From: Synechococcaceae bacterium WB8_1B_136
GTDB lineage: Bacteria > Cyanobacteriota > Cyanobacteriia > PCC-6307 > Cyanobiaceae
DNA length: 14,262 nucleotides
Reading direction: 5' to 3'
Assembly: GCA_010029175.1 (NCBI GenBank)
Contig: RGNC01000038.1
Span: 1-14,262 of the forward strand
Below the pieces are notes generated by a model, which was not told the origin of the DNA, searched no databases, and saw only the letters and a list, made by a program, of their open reading frames with translations. Below are positions 1 through 6,232 of this stretch, piece by piece. Both the position numbers and the translations under genes were made by a program. Position 1 is the first letter of the stretch; every line of letters starts with the position of its first letter.

Positions 1-3
1 CGC

Positions 4-265
4 GTTTCCAATCAAGTGATGTCACCAGCGCGTGGTGACTTTCTCAGCAAGGGTCGAGAACCCCGTGAGTATAATGGTGGTTTCCAATCAAGTGATGTCA
101 CCAGCGCGTGGTGACCTTCTTACGCTTTTTCTGGCGTGTGGGCTTTTAGCCCGTTTCCAATCAAGTGATGTCACCAGCGCGTGGTGACTTGGTGACAAAA
201 ATGTTCATAGGATACCAACTTCTTTCAAGGTTTCCAATCAAGTGATGTCACCAGCGCGTGGTGAC
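4..265 (-). CRISPR. CRISPR array, leader-proximal end, III-Bv-like repeat (truncated by window start)
   Basis: Four identical 36-bp repeats lie at 4-39, 80-115, 153-188 and 230-265, separated by unique spacers of 40 (40-79), 37 (116-152) and 41 nt (189-229). The array continues leftward past base 1. Transcription is inferred on the minus strand because cas1 and cas2 run toward the array on that strand and the minus-strand repeat ends in ATTGGAAAC, the usual 3' end of such repeats. In that orientation each repeat starts with a perfect stem GTCACCA, loop CGCGC, TGGTGAC, followed by an unpaired tail. From memory, the repeat resembles that of Synechocystis PCC 6803 CRISPR3, a III-B variant whose repeats are cut by host RNase E to leave 13-14 nt 5' handles; the matching 13-nt tail here is CTTGATTGGAAAC. 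The repeat next to the leader is 230-265, so spacer 189-229 should be the newest. Confidence 0.97.
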
Positions 266-444
266 CGCGGCTCCGAAGAGCGTTGTGTGGCAGGGGCTTT
301 GGAGCTTGTCTGCGCGCACCGCCATCATCGCCCACCAGATTTCCCTTGGCAAGCGTCCCTGACCGGTGCAAATCCTCTGCGCCGCAAGCCAGCGCGCAGG
401 ATCACGCTGCTACTGGCATTTCAGGCTTCTGTGCCACTGCGCGC
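266..444 (-). promoter_or_regulatory. CRISPR leader region
   Basis: These 179 bp separate the cas2 stop from the first repeat and occupy the leader position. No significant ORF on the array strand and no degenerate repeat copy were seen. The region is GC-rich and shows no clear -10/-35 pair, unlike the AT-rich leaders of many arrays. The array may be transcribed by read-through from the cas1-cas2 operon or from a promoter that does not match consensus. The leader role is inferred from position. Confidence 0.6.
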
Positions 445-732
445 TCACACCACTTTGTCTGTCCATTCCGCCACAGGCACCGCCCTGCCCATGTGAACGA
501 GTCGGCCCCAGCTGCGATCGGGGATGGGCCAGAGCCGCAGCGAATCTTCCTCGTGGTGGATCAGGCGTTGCAGACGCCGTAGCAGACCCTGAACCTCATC
601 GCGGCGGAGCCGACATTCAAAGACACTCCACTGCACGCGTTGGCCATAGCCCTCCAGCAGTTGGGCGATTCTGGCTCGGCGTTTGTTCGATGGGCTGTCG
701 TAGGCCACCACCCAGTAGTGCTCTTTCTCCAC
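445..732 (-). CDS. cas2: CRISPR adaptation protein Cas2
   Basis: Cas2 forms the dimer that bridges two Cas1 dimers in the spacer-integration complex. The 95-residue product has the normal Cas2 length and ferredoxin-like pattern: beta strand YWVVAYD ending in the conserved Asp12, then SNKRRARIAQLLEGYGQRVQ and SVFECRL around residues 15-42. The start is taken as GTG at 732, four bases after the cas1 stop (TGA at 739-737). A longer reading from an ATG at 762 or 843 would overlap cas1 and add residues unlike any Cas2 N-terminus. A weak GAGG lies about 13 nt upstream of the GTG; translational coupling to cas1 is likely. The array leader follows directly downstream. Confidence 0.93.
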   Translation of the reverse strand: MEKEHYWVVAYDSPSNKRRARIAQLLEGYGQRVQWSVFECRLRRDEVQGLLRRLQRLIHHEEDSLRLWPIPDRSWGRLVHMGRAVPVAEWTDKVV

Positions 733-736
733 AAAC

Positions 737-1729
737 TCAGCGGCGCCTCGGCACGTTGAGCCCATCCACCGGGGCATACACAAAACGAACAAAGCTGCGC
801 ACCAGCCCATCCACCAGCTCCCAGCGTGGCCCCGGGCTTCCATCCGCCAGTGTTACTGGCTCCGCCATGCGTGTGGCCCAAGCCTTCAGCCAGAGCCGCC
901 GGCCTTGATCTGTTAGATATACCCCGCCGTCACGGTGTTCGAAATCATCCTCAGCTCGCAATTGCCTGGTTCGGATCAGCCACACGTTCAGCGGATCCAC
1001 CAGCAGGGTTCGCAAGGGCTCAATCAGATCGGAGATCAGCGCCGGATGTCGTGCTGATCCCACGTGCAACACCCCCACATAGGGGTCGAGGCCCCGGAGC
1101 TCTACCCGAGTGAACAGGCCATTCCAGAGCACACCGGCGCCAAAACCGCAGAGGGCATCGAAGGGCGTTGTTGGTGGGCGCCGATGGCGCCCCATGAACT
1201 GGAAGCCATCCGCCTCCAGCAGCAGCCCCAGGGCCCGGTAGTACTCCTGGGCCGCATTGCCCTCCAGGCCTCGCAGCCGTTCGCTGTTGCCGGCCCGGCG
1301 GATCTGTTGCTCATGCCAACCCAGCCGCTCGATGCTGCTGGCCACCAGGTCGCGTCGTTCGCGGCGTGTCATCCGCTGCAGCAGCACCCGGCCATTGCCC
1401 ACCTTGCCGGCAATCAGGCTGATGGCCGCCTGGAGCTGCTCACCTTCCGAGAGAGTGAGCTGATAACGGGATCGATGCCGGTAGCCCGCATCAATCGGGT
1501 GGGCCCTGCCCAGGCACCAGCCCTGGTGCGAGAGGTAGGCGATGGGCACCCCACGCCGTAGGCAAGCCTTCACCAGCGGAGTACTGAGCTGGATGTTGCC
1601 CATCACCAGGATCTGATCCAACAGGGGTAGGCGGATCCGCTCGAGTTCCTCGCCGCCCTGGCTAACCACCACTTGCTCACCATCGATGCCGGCGCTGCCA
1701 TGGCTGCGCATCAGGTAGAGGCTGCGCAT
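737..1729 (-). CDS. cas1: CRISPR integrase Cas1
   Basis: Cas1 is the metal-dependent integrase that inserts new spacers at the leader-repeat junction. At 330 aa it has the usual length. The catalytic triad is visible: Glu156 in LEGNAAQEYY, His222 in GLDPYVGVLHVG, and the acidic helix SDLIEPLR with Asp234 and Glu237. Residues 1-80 form the beta-rich N-terminal domain (for example LPLLDQILVMGN) and the rest the helical catalytic domain. It is a stand-alone Cas1: no reverse transcriptase or Cas6 domain is fused, although RT-Cas1 fusions are common with type III systems in cyanobacteria. Its ATG overlaps the stop of the upstream membrane-protein gene by one base, and its TGA lies 4 nt before the cas2 GTG, so three genes form one coupled unit. 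Confidence 0.97.
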   Translation of the reverse strand: MRSLYLMRSHGSAGIDGEQVVVSQGGEELERIRLPLLDQILVMGNIQLSTPLVKACLRRGVPIAYLSHQGWCLGRAHPIDAGYRHRSRYQLTLSEGEQLQAAISLIAGKVGNGRVLLQRMTRRERRDLVASSIERLGWHEQQIRRAGNSERLRGLEGNAAQEYYRALGLLLEADGFQFMGRHRRPPTTPFDALCGFGAGVLWNGLFTRVELRGLDPYVGVLHVGSARHPALISDLIEPLRTLLVDPLNVWLIRTRQLRAEDDFEHRDGGVYLTDQGRRLWLKAWATRMAEPVTLADGSPGPRWELVDGLVRSFVRFVYAPVDGLNVPRRR

Positions 1730-2034
1730 CAGCTGCCCCGCATCCGCTTGCGCTCGGCCTGTAGCTGGCCATTAGCCCGGCCGATGCTTGTTGCACCGAT
1801 CACTGGGGGTTCTTCGCTCCTCCCAGGCCCCCTTTGGGTCGTGTCCAGCCAGGCCAAGAGACGATCTCCGGCGGCACAGCAGCCATAGGTGCTCAGCGTG
1901 ATCAGCAGCGTGAGGGTGATCACCGCGGCCAATCCCAGGGGCGCAATCAGCAGCACAACCAGGCTGATCCCGCCATTCACCGCACTGACCCCCACACGCA
2001 CCAATCGACGCTGACGCCACTGGAGGACATCCAT
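1729..2034 (-). CDS. Small two-helix membrane protein coupled to cas1
   Basis: This 101-residue protein is not recognised as a known Cas family. Residues 8-13 are basic (RRLVRV), residues 19-51 form a strongly hydrophobic stretch with a Pro-Leu-Gly break near 32-34, consistent with a two-helix hairpin in the membrane, and the C-terminal 50 residues are polar and rich in Gly, Arg and Gln. An AAGG about 6 nt upstream of the ATG supports the start. It is the first gene of the adaptation operon and its stop shares one base with the cas1 ATG, arranged as TGATG. That tight coupling argues for a real gene expressed with cas1-cas2. A membrane anchor or sensor linked to spacer acquisition is possible, but function is inferred only from context. 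Confidence 0.6.
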   Translation of the reverse strand: MDVLQWRQRRLVRVGVSAVNGGISLVVLLIAPLGLAAVITLTLLITLSTYGCCAAGDRLLAWLDTTQRGPGRSEEPPVIGATSIGRANGQLQAERKRMRGS

Positions 2035-2237
2035 CGCGAACCTTGCCTACGTCCCGTCAGATTCCTCCACCTCGCCGCGAGACGCGGCCCGCCCCGTGCG
2101 AATCACGAATCATCAACGGTGAGTTATGCAGGTTCTGCATAACTCTGGGGATCGAGCCCATGGTCGAGAGGAATACCCCAGATACGAGCCACACACTCCA
2201 GACCCTGCTATGACAACTGGTGTGGCCACATCGGTTT
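2035..2237. promoter_or_regulatory. Divergent promoter region between adaptation and effector operons
   Basis: About 200 bp separate the minus-strand adaptation operon from the plus-strand effector operon, so both promoters should lie here. No convincing TTGACA/TATAAT pair was found. The main visible structure is the dyad at 2121-2145, listed separately. A short direct repeat TCGAG flanks an ATGG at 2152-2168. The right boundary depends on the cas10 start, which is uncertain. Confidence 0.6.
2121..2145. promoter_or_regulatory. Perfect 25-bp dyad, candidate operator
   Basis: The arm GAGTTATGCAG at 2121-2131 is repeated as its exact reverse complement at 2135-2145 around the 3-bp centre GTT. 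An 11-bp perfect arm is very unlikely by chance in a 200-bp gap. Its position between two divergent operons suggests a site for a dimeric regulator controlling both cas units. It could instead act as an RNA hairpin in a leader transcript. No regulator gene is visible next to it. Confidence 0.6.
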
Positions 2238-3854
2238 ATGGTCAGTGCCCTGCAGTCCATGCCCGCGCAACCCCTTGGCGCCATAGCTGGGAAAGATGGA
2301 CTAGGTAACAATCTCTTTACAGTTGTTACCTTTGCCCCGGTTCAGGGCTTTATCGGCTCCTCGCGCAAGTTGCGCGACCTCTACGGCAGTTCCCTGCTGC
2401 TCTCCGTGCTCGCCAAGGCGATCGCCGGTGACGCCAGCGAGCGAGGCTTTGAGGTGCTCAGCCCCGCCCTCGTGAATACGGCGAGGGGCACTCCCAACCT
2501 CCTGGTGATCCGTGGCGCCTATAAAAAAGGTCATGGGCGTGATGCTCTGCAGGCGACCTGGGGGCGGATCCTGAAGGCCACTCGCCAATGGATTGAATCC
2601 AGCTTGCCCCAGTTCGAATACGACTGGGAATCGAGCTGGAAGCAGTGGCACACCCACGCCTGGGAATATTTCCATGCCCAGGGTGAAAGCATCACCCAAG
2701 CGCGGCGGCACCTGGCCCTCGCCAAGCAGGCGCGTGCATGGAGTGGCATCAACTGGACGGGGGAGAGCTCCACCCTGGCTGGCCATGACGCCATCGCCAG
2801 GCCCTTGATGGGGCAGGTTGAAGATCCGCGAAAGCTAAAACCGGCTGACGCCGACCTGCAGGCCAGGGCCTTCATTGCGGCGCTGCGCGCTCTCCCCGCC
2901 CTCGGCGAGGCTTTCGCCGGTGGAGGCGAGAGCGGAGTAGGCGGCGAGCAGCCTTCCCTGCCGGAATTGGTGAAGCGCTTGGTTACTTATCCCGTGGTGG
3001 CCAAAACAGCCTTCAGCGATGAGCGCCTGGTGGATGTGCTGCCCCGCCGCTTCGATGCGATCGCCAACTCCACAGCCGTTGCCTGGTTCATGGCCGACGG
3101 CGACGAGGTGGGGACGTATCTGCAGTCCAAGGCGGATGGTGCTGCTGAGGCCGAGGCCGAGGCGCTGAAATCATTCAGCAGCGCCATGCGCCGATGGGCG
3201 GAAGGCCTTTACGACGCCGTCCCGAAGCACACCCAACACAAGGGAACGGTGGTCTATGCCGGCGGCGACGACCTGCTTGGCGCCCTGCACGACCGCCCCG
3301 GCCCTGAAGGAAGCGAGATCGCCGAACCCCTCAGCTCTGGCGATCTCCTTGCCTGGCTGCAAGCCTTCCCATCGCTCTGGAGCCAGCACGGCCAGGGCAT
3401 CACAGTGTCGATGGGCCTGGTCTATGCGAGCAGGCAGGTCCCCCAGCGGGAGGCTCTGCAGCAGGTGCGTCAGGCGGAAGCCAGCGCCAAGGCCCACGGC
3501 CGCAACCGCTTCGCCCTGCGCCTGCTGTTCTCCGGCGGGCAGGCCATCGAGTGGGTCTGCCCCTGGAGCGAACTGCCCAGGTTGATGGAGGGCTTTCGCG
3601 ACCGCGACCAGCGATCAGGGCCGCAGGCCCACTGGGGCCATCTGGCCTCCGACGTCGCCGCTCTGCAGGGCAGGCGGGCACTGGGCGGCTCTGGTGCCGA
3701 AGCCCAGGCGGTGGCGCAGGGCCTCTGGAAGATCTACTTCCCCGGCCTCGAACCGCCCAAAGCCATCGATCAGCCGCTTGGCGAGTGGATCTCCGATCTG
3801 GCCCAGGTTCTCTCCCGTCTCCTCAAACCCGTTCGCCAGCAGGTGCGTGCATGA
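2238..3854 (+). CDS. cmr2: Compact Cas10/Cmr2, cyclase-only form
   Basis: Cas10 is the large subunit of the type III complex and makes cyclic oligoadenylates when target RNA is bound. The 538-residue reading starts almost at the first palm domain (residues 27-63, with APVQGFIGSSRKLRDLYGSS). The second palm carries MADGDEVGTYL with Asp287 and Asp289, and the cyclase motif YAGGDD with GGDD at 342-345. The helical small-subunit-like C-terminus follows. Typical Cmr2 proteins are far longer and begin with an HD nuclease domain; here none is present and there is no room for one. The four-Cys zinc finger normally between the palm domains is also absent: the only cysteine lies near residue 435. The start is uncertain, with GTG 2220, ATG 2238 and ATG 2259 all in frame and no clear ribosome site. 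The stop overlaps the next ATG by 4 nt. Confidence 0.93.
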   Translation: MVSALQSMPAQPLGAIAGKDGLGNNLFTVVTFAPVQGFIGSSRKLRDLYGSSLLLSVLAKAIAGDASERGFEVLSPALVNTARGTPNLLVIRGAYKKGHGRDALQATWGRILKATRQWIESSLPQFEYDWESSWKQWHTHAWEYFHAQGESITQARRHLALAKQARAWSGINWTGESSTLAGHDAIARPLMGQVEDPRKLKPADADLQARAFIAALRALPALGEAFAGGGESGVGGEQPSLPELVKRLVTYPVVAKTAFSDERLVDVLPRRFDAIANSTAVAWFMADGDEVGTYLQSKADGAAEAEAEALKSFSSAMRRWAEGLYDAVPKHTQHKGTVVYAGGDDLLGALHDRPGPEGSEIAEPLSSGDLLAWLQAFPSLWSQHGQGITVSMGLVYASRQVPQREALQQVRQAEASAKAHGRNRFALRLLFSGGQAIEWVCPWSELPRLMEGFRDRDQRSGPQAHWGHLASDVAALQGRRALGGSGAEAQAVAQGLWKIYFPGLEPPKAIDQPLGEWISDLAQVLSRLLKPVRQQVRA

Positions 3855-4894
3855 GCAGCCCGTTCCGTTACCTGATCACCCTGGAGCCCCTGGGCTTGCT
3901 CTACGCCAGCAGCGGCCGTTTTCTCTCGGCGGAGAACCTGGTGGGCCAGGCCGGTGAGCACTTCCCACCCGACAGCCCCGCCATCGCCGGGTTGATCGCC
4001 GCTCAGCTGCCACGCTCGGAGGTGAGGGTGCTCCACACCGCTGGGCCCTTCTGGCAGCGTGCCGGCGAGCTGTTCTTACCCGCTCCGCTCAACCTGCTGC
4101 AGGCGAAGGCGGAGGAATCAAGGTCCAGCCGTCAAGTCAAGGAGAGGTTGGTTTGGCAAGCCTCGGAAGACGATTCCACCCCAGGCGGCTGGAGGCCAGC
4201 CAGTGGCCGCGAACCCCCCGTCAAACCCCTGCGGGGCGGATGGCTACCCCTATCCCAGTGGTGCCAGCAAGCCCAGGTGGGCACCGAGGTGCAGGCCAAC
4301 CCCTGGAAGGCTCTTCCCCATCTCCATCCCCGCCTGCGCGAGGACGAGCGGGTGAGTGCCCAGCAGGATGCCCTGTTCCTGGAACTGGCGGTAGCACTGG
4401 AGCCTGGCGTTTCCCTGGCCTACCTCAGTAGCCATGAGATTCCGGCCGGTCGCTACCGCTTCGGTGGCGAGGGCCATCTCGTGGAGCTGTGCTCCAGCCC
4501 GGTGCCGCAGGCCCTGCTGACCCTGATGGCCGAGCCCCTGTCTGGTAAGAGCTTTGCTCTGGTGACACCGGGCCTCTGGGGCGGAAGCCGACTCTCCTTG
4601 CGGGAGCCCCTGATCCACGGCCAGACCGCTGGGGTGCAGCCATGGCATCGCCATGGGCACGGACCCGCGATCCTCACCGACCGCCCCCAGCCCTGGCGCC
4701 ATCGCCTCGGCGCCGGCGGCGATGGCCAGCCCCGCCTTTCCCGTGGACGCTGGGCCTTGCCGGCGGGGAGTTGTTACCACGGGCCCCCAGGCCTGGAGCT
4801 GCCCCCCTGGCCGGACTGGCCCGAGAACTGGTTCCCCAAGGAGGGTTTCAGTTTTAAGCAACTGGGCACCGGCCTGGCCCTGCCTCTCCCCTGA
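3851..4894 (+). CDS. cmr3: Cmr3 (Cas5-group subunit)
   Basis: Cmr3 caps the 5' handle end of the crRNA next to Cas10. The 347-residue protein starts with the RAMP strand YLITLEPLGLLYASSGRFL (7-25), followed by HFPPDSPAIAGLIAAQL, matching the Cmr3 pattern of a strand then an FPP-type turn and helix. Mid-protein, NPWKALPHLHPRL (from residue 150) and the following QQDALFLELAVALEPG fit the conserved core of the family, and RYRFGGEGHL (about 202-211) matches the Cmr3 GGE motif. The ATG overlaps the cas10 TGA as ATGA, which fixes the start; an upstream extension would lie wholly inside cas10. Assignment rests on motif pattern and gene order. Confidence 0.85.
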   Translation: MSSPFRYLITLEPLGLLYASSGRFLSAENLVGQAGEHFPPDSPAIAGLIAAQLPRSEVRVLHTAGPFWQRAGELFLPAPLNLLQAKAEESRSSRQVKERLVWQASEDDSTPGGWRPASGREPPVKPLRGGWLPLSQWCQQAQVGTEVQANPWKALPHLHPRLREDERVSAQQDALFLELAVALEPGVSLAYLSSHEIPAGRYRFGGEGHLVELCSSPVPQALLTLMAEPLSGKSFALVTPGLWGGSRLSLREPLIHGQTAGVQPWHRHGHGPAILTDRPQPWRHRLGAGGDGQPRLSRGRWALPAGSCYHGPPGLELPPWPDWPENWFPKEGFSFKQLGTGLALPLP

Positions 4895-4943
4895 CGTCGT
4901 CGCCCTCGTTTTCCCAGTTCACCCTGTTCTCTGACCGCCGCCC

Positions 4944-5804
4944 ATGGTCTACGCCCGCAGTTACGGATTGATCGAAACCCTCGCTCCACTGCATGTGGGC
5001 GCCTCAGCGGGGGAGGAATCCGGCAATCTCAACCTCATCTTCCGTGATGCCTACACCCAAACCGGCATCATTCCCGGCAGCTCAATCCGGGGGCGTTTTC
5101 GGGCCGAGGCGCGCCGCAGCGAACCTCAGAGGGTCATCAGCTGGTTCGGCAGTGAGGCCGGCGCAGGCCGCGACGCCATCAGCGAAGCCCGTGTGAAGTT
5201 TGAGTACGCCTCGTTGGTGTGGCTACCCGTGTTCTCTCCAGGCCAGCCTGTGGTGTGGGTGAGCAGTCCGCGGCTGTTGGAGCGCTACCGCCGCATTGTG
5301 GATCCATCCCTGAAGCTTCCAGTGCCTTATGTGGGCAGCCCGGGGCTGCGGGGTCGGGAAACAGAAGGCGGTCAGGACAAGAAGAAAACACTGTTTTTTA
5401 ACCTCGGCTTCCTTGATGTCAGCCCTGATGCAGGCCTCAGCGATTGGATTCCTGAGGGACTTGAGGATTCTCTCCCCGCTGACCGGCTGGTAGTTGTTGA
5501 TGATGCTGACATCGGTGCCATTCACGACCTCGCCCTGTATCGCCAGAGTCGCGTCAAGTTGGCTGATGAGGAGAAGAAGGTAGATGGTGGTGCCTTCTTC
5601 AATGTTGAGGCTCTGCCCGAGGGTTCGATTTTGGTGTTCCCGATTGGCATTCGCCCGCCGGGGCACGACGATCCCCCCGATCGCTGGGCACCCTTCGGGC
5701 CGCGTACCAGCGTTAGTTATGGCAGTGAGCTCTACTTCGGTGGGCTCGAAAGCATCGGCTTTGGCCGCAGCCATGTGACCCTGTTTGGTGAGGAGGTGGC
5801 CTGA
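4944..5804 (+). CDS. cmr4: Cmr4 (Cas7-group backbone subunit), probable slicer-dead
   Basis: Cmr4 forms the repeated backbone that binds crRNA and normally cuts target RNA every six nucleotides. The 286-residue protein shows the family signature: LHVGAS (16-21), IIPGSSIRGRFR (42-53), the FNVEALPEGSILV strand, and a glycine-rich loop FGGLESIGFGR near 265-275. The usual catalytic Asp sits in a loop between the HxG motif and the RE/RD pair (Asp26 in Pyrococcus Cmr4). Here that loop reads SGNLNLIFRD, with Leu or Asn in place of Asp, so target cleavage is predicted to be lost. A 49-bp gap precedes the ATG and no Shine-Dalgarno is evident. Its stop shares one base with the next ATG. It could also be viewed as a Csm3-like Cas7; gene order favours Cmr4. 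Confidence 0.88.
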   Translation: MVYARSYGLIETLAPLHVGASAGEESGNLNLIFRDAYTQTGIIPGSSIRGRFRAEARRSEPQRVISWFGSEAGAGRDAISEARVKFEYASLVWLPVFSPGQPVVWVSSPRLLERYRRIVDPSLKLPVPYVGSPGLRGRETEGGQDKKKTLFFNLGFLDVSPDAGLSDWIPEGLEDSLPADRLVVVDDADIGAIHDLALYRQSRVKLADEEKKVDGGAFFNVEALPEGSILVFPIGIRPPGHDDPPDRWAPFGPRTSVSYGSELYFGGLESIGFGRSHVTLFGEEVA

Positions 5805-6232
5805 TGGGATGGCATTCCTTTGATCTGGACCATCATGCCCAGCGGATCGTGCTGGCTGCCCGTAGGCGTGATCCCAAGAGCCTCAACCAGGCCTACAAGC
5901 TGAGGGCTACCTGCGCCTATGGCCTTGAGCGCTTCTGGGGAGAGCACTTACGGCTGAATGGAGCCAAGTCAAGCCAGGAAGATAAAAGCAAAGCTGCTTT
6001 TGTGGCGGACGTATGGAAGGCTCTATCCGTTGAGATTCTTCCTAAGGCAGGGATTCGCATACCTACCGAGTTGCTCTCCAACACCCAGAGCGAGAGGCAA
6101 ATCCAGGATGTGGCTGAGCGTCTCTGGGATCTCAACTCCTACGACCGTCAGGTGGCCCTTGCGGTGCTGACCAATCTCAGCGATGCGGTGGTGTGGTGGA
6201 CACAACGGCTGAAGGGAGGTGCCGACACATGA
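5804..6232 (+). CDS. cmr5: Cmr5 (small alpha-helical subunit)
   Basis: The 142-residue product is predicted to be almost entirely helical with no transmembrane or catalytic signature, as expected for Cmr5/Cas11, which lines the filament beside Cmr4 and contacts target RNA. Features include the helices AQRIVLAARRRDPKSLNQAY (about 12-31) and QIQDVAERLWDL, and a C-terminal helix with VVWWTQRLK. Size and position between cmr4 and the Cmr6/Cmr1-like gene are the main evidence, since this subunit diverges quickly. Its ATG overlaps the cmr4 stop by one base (TGATG) and its TGA overlaps the next ATG by 4 nt. Confidence 0.75.
   Translation: MGWHSFDLDHHAQRIVLAARRRDPKSLNQAYKLRATCAYGLERFWGEHLRLNGAKSSQEDKSKAAFVADVWKALSVEILPKAGIRIPTELLSNTQSERQIQDVAERLWDLNSYDRQVALAVLTNLSDAVVWWTQRLKGGADT

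Noticed and set aside
134..152. GGGCT-TTT-AGCCC hairpin in the middle spacer as a terminator
   Set aside because: The stem is 5 bp and lacks a following T-tract on either strand. It is most simply a feature of the target sequence.
445..843. Longer cas2 reading from ATG 843 or 762
   Set aside because: The extra N-terminal residues lie inside the cas1 3' end in another frame and resemble no Cas2. The GTG at 732 just after the cas1 stop gives a normal 95-aa Cas2.
737..1729. Reverse-transcriptase-Cas1 fusion, common with cyanobacterial type III systems
   Set aside because: The protein is a plain 330-aa Cas1 and no reverse transcriptase motif is present in any neighbouring gene.
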